A DNA stretch of 64,000 nt from CAVORB01 sp963698495. GTDB taxonomy: Bacteria; Pseudomonadota; Gammaproteobacteria; Chromatiales; Chromatiaceae. Positions within the stretch are counted from its first letter, which is position 1. Each line of letters begins with the position of its first letter. Below are positions 52,917 to 60,833 of this stretch, one piece after another. The notes beneath the pieces are model-generated. The model searched no databases. It had not been told where the DNA came from and saw only the letters and a list, made by a program, of their open reading frames with translations. The stretch spans positions 13,474-77,473 of the forward strand of contig CAVORB010000027.1 in NCBI GenBank assembly GCA_963698495.1. Reading direction: 5' to 3'. A program made the translations under genes and the position numbers.

Positions 52917-53531
52917 TCAAGCCTGTTTTCCCTGGCCCGCGCTGGACACGATGACCAGCGCCGGACGCACCAGCCGGCCGTTGAGCGTGTACCCCTTCTG
53001 CACCACGTTCACCACGGTGTTGGGCGGCACGTCGTCGCGCGGCTGCATGGTCATGGCCTGATGGTATTCCGGGTTGAAGGGCTCGCCCTCGGGATCGACC
53101 TTCTCGACCCCGAATTTGGTCATGGCGCCCGAGAGCATCCGCAGCGTGAGCTCCGTGCCCTCGCGCAGCTTGTCCACGTCCGCCTGCCCGTCCTGCGCGG
53201 CGTCATGGCCGAGCTCCAGGCTGTCTCGGACCGGAAGCAGCTCGCGCACGAAGCCGTCGAGCGCGAACTTGTGCGCCTTCTCCAGCTCGATCTCGTGGCG
53301 CCGCTTGATGTTCTCAATCTCGGCGCGCGCCCGCAGCAGCTGGTCCCAGTTCTCGTCCGCCTTGGCGCGCGCGTCCTCGAGCAGGGCCACGAGCTGCTCC
53401 GGAGACTCGGAACCCTCACCTTCCGCCGGCGCGGACGATGGGTCGGACGCCGACTCGAGCAGCTCCGCGTGCTCCGCCGCGTCGGGCTCCTGCCCGGCGT
53501 TGTTCGTCTGCTCGTTTGTAACCATATGCAC
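52917..53531 (-). CDS. grpE: Nucleotide exchange factor GrpE
   Basis: A 204-residue protein that releases ADP from DnaK. An acidic disordered N-terminus (to about 60) is followed by the long dimerisation helix (EQLVALLEDARAKADENWDQLLRARAEIENIKRRHEIELEKAHKFA) and a beta domain ending EPFNPEYHQAMTMQPRDDVPPNTVVNVVQKGYTLNGRLVRPALVIVSSAG, the diagnostic block. It lies between hrcA and dnaK. Confidence 0.98.
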   Translation of the reverse strand: MHMVTNEQTNNAGQEPDAAEHAELLESASDPSSAPAEGEGSESPEQLVALLEDARAKADENWDQLLRARAEIENIKRRHEIELEKAHKFALDGFVRELLPVRDSLELGHDAAQDGQADVDKLREGTELTLRMLSGAMTKFGVEKVDPEGEPFNPEYHQAMTMQPRDDVPPNTVVNVVQKGYTLNGRLVRPALVIVSSAGQGKQA

Positions 53532-53609
53532 CTCCGAAAATCTTTCACAACCTCGATCTTGCGGGCCGGCGGGACGCGCAAGCCGGCGCGGGCGTCACGC
53601 CCGCGTCCT

Positions 53610-54680
53610 TTATTGCAGTTTGAGAGCGGCGCCCAGAAGGCGCGCCGTCACGTCGACGATGGGGATCACCCGCGGGTAATCCATGCGCGTGGGCCCGATC
53701 ACGCCCAGCACGCCGATCACCTTGTCGTCGATCTTGTACGGGGCGGTGACCAGGCTGCAGTCGTCCAGCAGCTGATAGCCGGACTCCTCGCCGACGAATA
53801 TCTGCATTCCCTCGGCCTCGATGCAGCGATCCAACAGGTGCAGGATCTCGCGCTTCTTGGTAAAGGCCTCGAAGAGCTGCTTCAAGCGCTCCATCCGCGC
53901 GAGCTCGTTGAACTCCATGAGGTTGGTCTGGCCCGCGATGTAGCAGTCGTCCGCCCGCTCCGCGGACTCGACGACACGCTGCGCCATCTCGACCGCCCGC
54001 ATCATGATCTGATCCATGTGGGCGTGGGTGCGCTTGAGATCCTCCAGCACACGCTTTCGCACCTCCTTCATGTCGTGCCCGGTGAACATCTCGTTCAGGA
54101 AGTTCGCCGCCTGCTCGAGCTCCGAGGGGGTGTAGCGCCGCTCGGGATGGATCACACGGTTGTGCACCTCCCCCTCGCCGGTCACCAGGATCGCCAGCAC
54201 CCGATCCCCCGAGAGGGGCAGAAACTCGATCTGGCGAAAGTCGTTGCGCTCGCGGCGCGGCAGCATGACCACCCCCGCCATGTGCGTGATCCCGGACAGG
54301 ATCTGGGAGGCGCTCTCGATCAGGCGCGTGGCGTCGTCCAGATCCTGCAGTTGGCGCCGCATGGACTCCACCTCGCGTTCCGTCAGCGGCTTGACGGTCA
54401 GCAGGGAGTCGATGAACAGGCGGTACCCGGACACCGTCGGCACCCGCCCCGCGGACGTGTGCGGCGAGGCGACCAACCCCATGTCCTCGAGATCGGCCAT
54501 GACGTTGCGCACCGTCGCCGGGCTGAGATCGAGACCCGTGTCCTTGGCCAGGGTGCGCGATCCCACGGGCTGACCGTCCCTGATGTAGCGCTCCACCAGG
54601 GCCTTGAGAAAGTGCAGCGCCCTCTCGTTAACCCGGTTGTCGCCGCTTGCAAACTTCGGTGTCACGCTGGTAACGCCCAC
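53610..54680 (-). CDS. hrcA: Heat-inducible repressor HrcA
   Basis: A 356-residue repressor that binds CIRCE elements and is kept active by GroEL. The N-terminal winged helix has NERALHFLKALVERYIRDGQPVGSRTLAKDTGLDLSPATVRNVMADLEDMGLVASPHTSAGRVPT; the GAF-like domain has VGEESGYQLLDDCSLVTAPYKI, then GVLGVIGPTRMDYPRVIPIVDVTARLLG. The start is GTG at 54680. A perfect CIRCE lies 30 bp upstream, so the gene represses itself and probably the grpE-dnaK-dnaJ genes behind it. Confidence 0.97.
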   Translation of the reverse strand: MGVTSVTPKFASGDNRVNERALHFLKALVERYIRDGQPVGSRTLAKDTGLDLSPATVRNVMADLEDMGLVASPHTSAGRVPTVSGYRLFIDSLLTVKPLTEREVESMRRQLQDLDDATRLIESASQILSGITHMAGVVMLPRRERNDFRQIEFLPLSGDRVLAILVTGEGEVHNRVIHPERRYTPSELEQAANFLNEMFTGHDMKEVRKRVLEDLKRTHAHMDQIMMRAVEMAQRVVESAERADDCYIAGQTNLMEFNELARMERLKQLFEAFTKKREILHLLDRCIEAEGMQIFVGEESGYQLLDDCSLVTAPYKIDDKVIGVLGVIGPTRMDYPRVIPIVDVTARLLGAALKLQ

Positions 54681-54710
54681 TCAACTCGAAACCGGAGGAA
54701 AACCCGCGAA

Positions 54711-54737
54711 TTAGCACTCACTGATTGCGAGTGCTAA
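54711..54737. promoter_or_regulatory. CIRCE operator (HrcA binding site)
   Basis: TTAGCACTC-N9-GAGTGCTAA, a perfect consensus match at 54711-54719 and 54729-54737. It overlaps the expected transcription start of the hrcA promoter. Confidence 0.97.
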
Positions 54738-54744
54738 GTGCCGC

Positions 54745-54773
54745 AATTTAGGGTTTGCGCCGGGGACTGTCAA
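54745..54773 (-). promoter_or_regulatory. Sigma-70 promoter of the hrcA-grpE-dnaK-dnaJ operon
   Basis: On the minus strand TTGACA (54768-54773), a 17-base spacer and TAAATT (54745-54750). The CIRCE element begins eight bases downstream of the -10 box. Confidence 0.75.
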
Positions 54774-54775
54774 GG

Positions 54776-54804
54776 TTGGCTGCACCCTGACCGCGTGCTA
54801 ATTT
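54776..54804 (+). promoter_or_regulatory. Sigma-70-like promoter of nadK-recN
   Basis: TTGGCT (54776-54781), a 17-base spacer and TAATTT (54799-54804), back to back with the hrcA promoter. It overlaps an upstream in-frame start at 54803, which supports ATG 54851 as the true nadK start. Confidence 0.55.
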
Positions 54805-54850
54805 GTGGGCTTCGCGTCAAGCCAGCAAGAGAATCGGCGTCGCTCGACCC

Positions 54851-55747
54851 ATGGCCCTGTTCGAGACAATCGGCATTATCGGAAAGCAGGGCGAAACCGC
54901 CAAGGTGAAGGCGACGCTGCAGCGCCTGGTGAGCTACCTGGGCTCGCGCCAGCGGGAGGTTTTCTTCGACGAGGTGAGCGGAGCCATGCTGCAGGCGCCG
55001 CGCGGGAGCGTCCTGGACGCCGCGGCGCTCGGCCAGCGTTGTTCCCTGGCCATCGTCGTGGGAGGCGACGGAACCTTGCTGCATGCGGCGCGATCCCTTG
55101 CGGCCTGGGAGGTGCCACTGATAGGCATCAACCTCGGCCGGCTCGGCTTCCTCGTGGATGTCTCCCCGGATGAGATCGAGCATTGTCTCGACCACATCCT
55201 CGCCGGCGAGTACGAGGAAGAGCCCCGCTGCATGCTCTCCGCGCGCGTCGACGGAACCGGGTCCGCGCCCGATCCCTACCTCGCCCTCAACGACGTCGTG
55301 GTTCACAAGTGGAACACGGCGCGCATGATCGAGTTCGAGACCTACATCGACGGCGACTTCGTCAACGCCCAGCGCTCCGACGGCATCATCGTCTCCAGTC
55401 CCACCGGATCAACCGCCTACGCCCTGTCGGGTGGCGGCCCCCTCCTGCACCCGACCCTGAACGCACTGGTGCTGGTCCCCATCTGTCCCCACACCCTGAG
55501 CAACCGGCCGCTGGTCGTCGGTGGCTCGAGCCGGATCGAGATCCGTATCTGCGGAACCGACCAGGGCCAGGTGGAGATCACCTGCGACGGCCAGACCAAC
55601 CTCGCCCTGGGGCCGCGCTCGCGGGTCCACGTCGAGCTGGCGCCCCACCCGCTGCGCCTGCTGCACCCGAAGGGCCACGACCACTACAAGATCCTTCGCG
55701 CCAAGCTCGGCTGGGGGGGACATCCGCCGGGCTCCGGACCATGCTGA
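54851..55747 (+). CDS. nadK: NAD kinase
   Basis: A 298-residue enzyme that phosphorylates NAD to NADP. Conserved blocks: FETIGIIGKQG, LAIVVGGDGTLLHAAR (the GGDG motif), PLIGINLGRLGFLVDVSPDEIE, LNDVVVHK, SDGIIVSSPTGSTAYALSGGGPLLHPTL and PICPHTLSNRPLVV. It is divergent from hrcA and overlaps recN by seven bases, a common pair near grpE in Gammaproteobacteria. Confidence 0.97.
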   Translation: MALFETIGIIGKQGETAKVKATLQRLVSYLGSRQREVFFDEVSGAMLQAPRGSVLDAAALGQRCSLAIVVGGDGTLLHAARSLAAWEVPLIGINLGRLGFLVDVSPDEIEHCLDHILAGEYEEEPRCMLSARVDGTGSAPDPYLALNDVVVHKWNTARMIEFETYIDGDFVNAQRSDGIIVSSPTGSTAYALSGGGPLLHPTLNALVLVPICPHTLSNRPLVVGGSSRIEIRICGTDQGQVEITCDGQTNLALGPRSRVHVELAPHPLRLLHPKGHDHYKILRAKLGWGGHPPGSGPC

Positions 55748-57432
55748 CCCACATCTTCGTCCAAGACCTGGCGATCGTCAGCAGCCTCGAGCTCGACCTG
55801 CAACCCGAGATGACAGCCCTGACCGGGGAGACCGGCGCCGGCAAGTCCATCCTCATCGATGCCCTCGGGCTCGCGCTCGGCGACAAGGCGGACGCGGACA
55901 TGGTCCGCGCCGGTTGCGAGCGCGCGGAGATCGTCGCCGGGTTCGACCTGGGCTCGCAGCCGGATGTCCGCGCGTGGCTCGCCGAGCAGGACCTGGACGA
56001 GGGAGACGAGTGCCTGGTGCGCCGCCTGCTGATCCGCGGCGGCCGCTCCCGCGCCTACATCAACGGCCGCCCGGCGAGCGGGGCCCAGCTCCAGGCCCTG
56101 GGGGAACGGCTGGTGGACATCCACGGCCAGCATGCGCACCAGTCGCTGCTGCGCCCGGCCTACCAGCGCGGGCTGCTCGACGCCTACGGCGGGCACGCCG
56201 ACCTCGCCGCCGAGGTCGCTGCGCTGTTTCGGGGCTTCCGCGCGCTGGACGAGCGTCTGCGCCGGCTCACCGCGGAGAGCACCGACCGGGCGGCGCGCCT
56301 GGATCTCTTGAGGTACCAGGTGGACGAGCTCGCCGCCCTGGACCTCACGGCCGAGGGCATCGCCGAGCTCGACCGCGAGCACAGGCGCCTGTCCAACCTC
56401 GGCCAGCTGCAATCCACCTCCGCGCGCCTGCTCGACGCGCTCTATGACGGCGAGCCATCGCTCCATGAAGGGCTCGCCCGCGCCGCCGCAGATCTCGACT
56501 CGCTCACCGCCTTCGACCAGCGCCTTGCCGCACCGCGGGAGCTGATCGAGAGCGCCGCCATCCAGGTCGAGGAGGCCGTGGGCGGACTCCGCCAGTACCT
56601 CGACGACCTCGACATGGACCCGGGCCTGATGGAGCAGCTGGAGCGGCGCCTGTCCCAGCTGCACGACCTGGCGCGCAAATACCGCATCTTCCCCGAGCAG
56701 ATCCCGGAGACACTGGAGGGACTGCGGCAGGAGCTGCGGGCACTGGAGAGCGACGAGGTGACCCTCGGCAACCTGGAGCAGGAGCGCGACGCGGCGCGTG
56801 AGGCATTCCTCGCCGCCGCCGAACGCCTGAGCGACCTGCGAACGGCGGCCGCAGAGCGCCTCTCGCAGACGGTCAGCGCGGCCATGCAGGAGCTCGGCAT
56901 GGGCGGCGGCAGGTTCGCCGCGGAGGTGACGCGGGACGGCGCGGATGCGGCGGGGGCTCACGGGCTCGACCGGGTCGAGCTCCTCGTCAGCGCCAATCCC
57001 GGACAGCCGCTCGCGCCGCTGGCGAAGGTCGCCTCCGGCGGGGAGTTGTCGCGCATCAGCCTCGGCATTCAGGTCGCGACCGCGGAATGCGGCAGCGTTC
57101 CCACCCTGATCTTCGACGAGGTGGACGTCGGCATCGGCGGCCGGGTCGCGGAGATCGTCGGCACCATGCTCCGCACCCTGGGCGAGCGCCGCCAGGTGCT
57201 GTGCGTCACCCACCTGCCGCAGGTAGCCTCCCAGGCCCACCATCACCTGCAGGTGCGCAAGTACGCCCGCGACGGGCACACCTACACCGCCATCGCAGCG
57301 CTGCATCAGGATTCGCGGGTGGAGGAGATCGCCCGCATGCTGGGGGGCAAGGAGATCACCCGCAAGACGCTGGAGCACGCCCGCGAGATGATCGGGCTTT
57401 CCGCGCGCAAGACCGGGAAGCGGGCGGGGTAG
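55741..57432 (+). CDS. recN: DNA repair protein RecN
   Basis: A 563-residue SMC-like ATPase for double-strand break repair. The Walker A motif is at residues 29-36 (GETGAGKS); the head domain halves are joined by a long coiled coil rich in Arg, Glu and Leu (about 150-370). LASGGELSRISLGIQV-type signature (VASGGELSRI) and Walker B TLIFDEVDVGIGG follow, with VLCVTHLPQVASQAHHHL near the end. The gene overlaps nadK. No LexA box was evident. Confidence 0.97.
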   Translation: MLTHIFVQDLAIVSSLELDLQPEMTALTGETGAGKSILIDALGLALGDKADADMVRAGCERAEIVAGFDLGSQPDVRAWLAEQDLDEGDECLVRRLLIRGGRSRAYINGRPASGAQLQALGERLVDIHGQHAHQSLLRPAYQRGLLDAYGGHADLAAEVAALFRGFRALDERLRRLTAESTDRAARLDLLRYQVDELAALDLTAEGIAELDREHRRLSNLGQLQSTSARLLDALYDGEPSLHEGLARAAADLDSLTAFDQRLAAPRELIESAAIQVEEAVGGLRQYLDDLDMDPGLMEQLERRLSQLHDLARKYRIFPEQIPETLEGLRQELRALESDEVTLGNLEQERDAAREAFLAAAERLSDLRTAAAERLSQTVSAAMQELGMGGGRFAAEVTRDGADAAGAHGLDRVELLVSANPGQPLAPLAKVASGGELSRISLGIQVATAECGSVPTLIFDEVDVGIGGRVAEIVGTMLRTLGERRQVLCVTHLPQVASQAHHHLQVRKYARDGHTYTAIAALHQDSRVEEIARMLGGKEITRKTLEHAREMIGLSARKTGKRAG

Positions 57433-57464
57433 GCCACGGCGGCGCGGTCACCGGGCGCGGCGAT

Positions 57465-57890
57465 TCACTCCGAGGTCTGCGGCGCCTGACATCGCGGGCA
57501 GACCCCGTAGATCACCAGCGAGTGATCCTCGAGCGTGAAACCGTGATCCTGCGCGATGGCCCGCTGGCGCTCCTCGATCGCCTCCTCGAGGAACTCCACC
57601 ACCTTGCCGCACTTCACGCACACCAGGTGGTCATGGTGCCCGCCGGTGTTGACCTCGAACACGGACTGCCCGCCCTCGAAGTGATGGCGGCACACGAGCC
57701 CTGCGCTCTCGAACTGGGTGAGCACCCGGTAAACGGTTGCCAGCCCGATTTCCTCGCCCTTTTCCAGCAGCGTCCGGTAGACATCCTCGGCGCTCAGATG
57801 CCGCTTGCCGCTGCCCTCGAGCACCTTCAGCACCTTGATGCGCGGCAGGGTGACCTTCAGACCCGCCCGCTTGATCTGGGTGTTCTCCAC
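57465..57890 (-). CDS. fur: Ferric uptake regulator Fur
   Basis: A 141-residue iron-dependent repressor. IKRAGLKVTLPRIKVLKVLE and HLSAEDVYRTLLEKGEEIGLATVYRVLTQFESAGLV form the winged helix; HHFEGGQSVFEVNTGGHHDHLVCVKCGKVVEF holds metal ligands; a second cysteine pair, VCPRCQAP, lies at the end. The start is GTG at 57890 with AAGGAG seven bases upstream. It is divergent from bamE, the standard neighbour. Confidence 0.97.
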   Translation of the reverse strand: MENTQIKRAGLKVTLPRIKVLKVLEGSGKRHLSAEDVYRTLLEKGEEIGLATVYRVLTQFESAGLVCRHHFEGGQSVFEVNTGGHHDHLVCVKCGKVVEFLEEAIEERQRAIAQDHGFTLEDHSLVIYGVCPRCQAPQTSE

Positions 57891-58057
57891 GCTCCCTCTC
57901 CTTCAGCCCGCGCGCGACAGGGGGCACAGGGTCGGGATCGCCGATCGCCGCTCCCGGGCGGGCTGAGAGGCGACCGCCGGGACCACATTGGTCGACAACA
58001 CGTCGAGACTGTGCGGTATCATGCGTGACTGTCTGCGGCCTCAATCCTGTCGACAAG

Positions 58058-58543
58058 ATGCAAAAGGTTCTCATTTATCTCGCTCTCGGTGCAACCCTGA
58101 CGGTCTCGGGATGCTCCAGCTCGGAGAAAAAACCCGAGTATCGGTCTTCGGTGCTGGAGCGGTTGCCTTTCGTCTACAAGATGACGGTTCAACAGGGAAA
58201 CATCATTACCGAGGAGAACGTAGACCGCCTGCAGCCAGGGATGACCAAGAGCCAGGTTCGCTTCCTGCTCGGCACGCCAATGCTCACGGACATGTTCCAT
58301 GCCGATCGATGGGACTACACCTACACCATCCGCAGGGGTCACAAACCCATGGAGGACACGCGGCTCGCCCTGTTCTTCCAGGACGACGCCCTGGTGAGAG
58401 TAGAAGGCGATATCCGTCCGGACCCCAACCGCGCCGCCACGCGCGAGCCGGTTGAAATGATCGTCGAGGTGCCGGACTGGGAGGACAACCGCGGGTTCGT
58501 CGCCAAGACCTTCAGCAAGCTCGGCGTCGACCCGGCGGAATAG
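58058..58543 (+). CDS. bamE: Outer-membrane assembly lipoprotein BamE
   Basis: A 161-residue lipoprotein of the BAM complex that inserts barrel proteins such as the FadL-type channel here. The lipobox is LTVSGC. VYKMTVQQGNIITEENVDRLQPGMTKSQVRFLLGTPMLTDMFHADRWDYTYTIRRG is the BamE (SmpA/OmlA) signature. The C-terminus is extended by about 50 residues after LALFFQDDALVRVEGD. The start at 58058 gives a normal signal; an upstream codon at 58025 is less likely. Confidence 0.95.
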   Translation: MQKVLIYLALGATLTVSGCSSSEKKPEYRSSVLERLPFVYKMTVQQGNIITEENVDRLQPGMTKSQVRFLLGTPMLTDMFHADRWDYTYTIRRGHKPMEDTRLALFFQDDALVRVEGDIRPDPNRAATREPVEMIVEVPDWEDNRGFVAKTFSKLGVDPAE

Positions 58544-58583
58544 GCGGCGCGCAAGCATCAACTGCTGTCGCGGCCGAGGGCGG

Positions 58584-58904
58584 TCAGTTCTCCGTCACGC
58601 CCGCGCCCTTGCGCATGACCTTGCCCTCCGCCGCACGCTTCTTGCGCTGGGCCTTGGGGTCGGCAATCAGGGGCCGGTAGATCTCCACCCGATCCCCCGT
58701 CTCAAGGGCCTGCTCCAGCGTGGCAAGCTTGCCGAAGACCCCGACCTTGTTGATCTCGAGGTCGATTTCCGGGAACCGCTTGAGGATGCCGGAACGCTCG
58801 ATGGCCTCGCGAACCGTCATCCCCCTCGCGCCCTCGACCGCCAGCAGGGCCTGATCATCCTCCCGGGCGAACGCCACTTCCACCTGGATGCGCTGCTCAG
58901 CCAC
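58584..58904 (-). CDS. rnfH: RnfH/RatB family ubiquitin-like protein
   Basis: A 106-residue protein. VAEQRIQVEVAFAREDDQALLAVEGARGMTVREAIERSGIL, EIDLEINKVGVFGKLATLEQALETGDRVEIYRPLIADPKAQRKKRA is the UPF0125/RnfH signature with a beta-grasp fold. Role uncertain; it is typically paired with ratA. The start is GTG at 58904, overlapping the ratA end by eight bases. Confidence 0.93.
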   Translation of the reverse strand: MAEQRIQVEVAFAREDDQALLAVEGARGMTVREAIERSGILKRFPEIDLEINKVGVFGKLATLEQALETGDRVEIYRPLIADPKAQRKKRAAEGKVMRKGAGVTEN

Positions 58905-59331
58905 GGTACACCTCGTCGGCCCGCTTGCAGAAGGCATCCACGAGCGTATTGGCGGCCTGATTGAAGACCGCTCCGAAGGCCTTGTCGATGAGTCTGCCCG
59001 AAAACTCGAAATCCAGCTCGAGCTCCACCTTGCAGGCATCCTCCCGCAGGGCGAGAAAGCTCCAGCCGCCGGTAAGCTTGCGGAATGGACCGTCGAGCAG
59101 ATCGATGTCCATCCGCCTGCCCCAGTCGATGCGGTTACGGGTCGTGAAGGTCTGATGCACACCCAGCCGCGCCACCTCGAGACGCCCGCATACGACATCG
59201 TTCTCGCTGGACACGACGATGGCGGATCGACACCAGGGCAGGAACTGGGGATAGGCCTCCATATCCGCCACCAGCTCGAACATCTGCTCCGCCGAGTAGG
59301 AGACGAGTGCGCTCTTCTTGACGACCGGCAC
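58897..59331 (-). CDS. ratA: RatA/CoQ10-type START-domain protein
   Basis: A 144-residue protein of the polyketide cyclase/START family. VKKSALVSYSAEQMFELVADMEAYPQFLPWCRSAIV, GPFRKLTGGWSFLAL and FSGRLIDKAFGAVFNQAANTLVDAFCKRADEVY are diagnostic. In Escherichia coli RatA is reported to block 70S ribosome assembly, while its eukaryotic relative Coq10 binds ubiquinone; which role applies here is not clear. It overlaps rnfH. Confidence 0.93.
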   Translation of the reverse strand: MPVVKKSALVSYSAEQMFELVADMEAYPQFLPWCRSAIVVSSENDVVCGRLEVARLGVHQTFTTRNRIDWGRRMDIDLLDGPFRKLTGGWSFLALREDACKVELELDFEFSGRLIDKAFGAVFNQAANTLVDAFCKRADEVYRG

Positions 59332-59349
59332 CGTTCCGGACCCCGGGGC

Positions 59350-60708
59350 CTACAACAGACCGATCGCGTTGAGGAGGACCAGGCCGACCGCCAAGGGCGC
59401 CACGTAGCGGATCAGTGCCCGCCAGACGCGGTACAGGACACCCTCGCCCAGATCCAGCTCGTCGACGGACGCATCCCGTGACAGCACCCAGCCGGCGAAC
59501 ACGGCAATCAACACGCCGCCCAGCGGCAAGAGGATGTTGGCGGTGACGAAGTCGAACAGATCGAGGAAGCCCTTGCCGAAGAGGGTGATGTGGGACCACT
59601 CGTTCAGGGACAAGAGGCAGGCGATCCCCAGCAGCCACACGGCGACGCCGGCCAGCACGGACGCCCGGACCCGGCTGAAGCTCAGATTCTCCACCAGCCA
59701 GGCCACCATGGGCTCGAGCAGCGAGATGGCCGAGGTCCAGGCGGCGAACACCAGCAGCACGAAGAACAGGGTGCTGAACAGAACCCCGCCCGGCATCTGC
59801 CCGAAGGCGATCGGCAATACCTTGAACACCAGCCCCGGCCCTTGCTCGGGCGCCATCCCGTTGGCGAAGACGACGGGAAAGATCGCCAATCCGGCCAGGA
59901 TCGCGACCAGGGTATCCATTCCGGCGATGATCACGCTGTTGGTGCCGATCGATGCCTCGCTGTGCAGGTAGGAGCCGTAGATCATGATGGCGCCCATACC
60001 CAGACTCAGGCTGAAGAAGGCCTGGCCCATGGCGCTGAGAACGGCCTGCCCGGACAGCTTGCTGAAGTCGGGCGCGAACAGATAGCTCAGCGTCTGCTGG
60101 AAATCTCCGGTGCTGAACGCATAGCCGACCATCAGCACCAGCAGCAGGAACAGCGCCGGCATCAGGAAGCGCACCGCCTTCTCCAGGCCGCTCGCCACGC
60201 CGCGGGCGACGACCAGGACGCAGAGGGTCATGAACACCGTGTGCCAGGCCAGCAGACGCTCCGCATCCCCGACCAGCCCGCCGAACACGGCGTCGGCCCG
60301 CGCGGCATCGATGCCAGTGAACACCCCGGCCGCGGCACGTACGGCGTACGCCATGGTCCAGCCGGCGATCACGCTGTAGAAGGACAGGATCAGAAATCCC
60401 GTGACGATGCCCATCCAGCCCAGCAACTGCCAGGCGGGGCTGCTGCCGTTGCGCCGCGCCAGGGTGCGCATGGTGTTGATGGGGCTCTGGCGCCCGCGGC
60501 GTCCGAGCATGATTTCCGCCATCATGATCGGTATCCCGATCGCGGCGACACACAGGAGGTAGACCAGGACGAAAGCACCGCCGCCGTACTCGCCGGCGGT
60601 GTACGGAAAGCGCCAGATGTTGCCGAGCCCGACTGCCGATCCGGTGGCCGCCAGGATGAATGCCAGACGGGTGCTCCACATGCCGTGGACGGAGGTCGTC
60701 ACCGCCAT
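59350..60708 (-). CDS. Sodium-dependent transporter, SNF/NSS family
   Basis: A 452-residue inner-membrane symporter with about 11-12 helices. The first helix region WSTRLAFILAATGSAVGLGNIWRFPYTAGEYGGGAFVLVYLLCVAAIGIPIMMAEIMLGRRGRQSP is the NSS signature with the unwound substrate site. GQAFFSLSLGMGAIMIYGSYL and ALLVFAAWTSAISLLEPMVAW-type segments follow. Bacterial members move amino acids or related solutes with sodium; the substrate is not predictable. It is 18 bp after ratA's upstream start region and probably independent of it. Confidence 0.93.
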   Translation of the reverse strand: MAVTTSVHGMWSTRLAFILAATGSAVGLGNIWRFPYTAGEYGGGAFVLVYLLCVAAIGIPIMMAEIMLGRRGRQSPINTMRTLARRNGSSPAWQLLGWMGIVTGFLILSFYSVIAGWTMAYAVRAAAGVFTGIDAARADAVFGGLVGDAERLLAWHTVFMTLCVLVVARGVASGLEKAVRFLMPALFLLLVLMVGYAFSTGDFQQTLSYLFAPDFSKLSGQAVLSAMGQAFFSLSLGMGAIMIYGSYLHSEASIGTNSVIIAGMDTLVAILAGLAIFPVVFANGMAPEQGPGLVFKVLPIAFGQMPGGVLFSTLFFVLLVFAAWTSAISLLEPMVAWLVENLSFSRVRASVLAGVAVWLLGIACLLSLNEWSHITLFGKGFLDLFDFVTANILLPLGGVLIAVFAGWVLSRDASVDELDLGEGVLYRVWRALIRYVAPLAVGLVLLNAIGLL

Positions 60709-60833
60709 CGATAACTCCTAAGAATGGCCTGATTGCCCCGGCAAAGATTCGGAGCTGCTGCACACGACCAGCGGCCGGGCGAGGCCATTCTCCGGGAATC
60801 GGCGCGGCGGCTCAAGCCGCGGCCGACGGCGAG

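Noticed and set aside
52842..54737. A 631-codon plus-strand frame opposite grpE and hrcA
   Set aside because: It is antisense to two certain genes and has no family features.
57992..58022. A bamE promoter with TCGACA and TATCAT
   Set aside because: The spacing is 19 bases and the -35 box is poor, so it was not listed as a feature.
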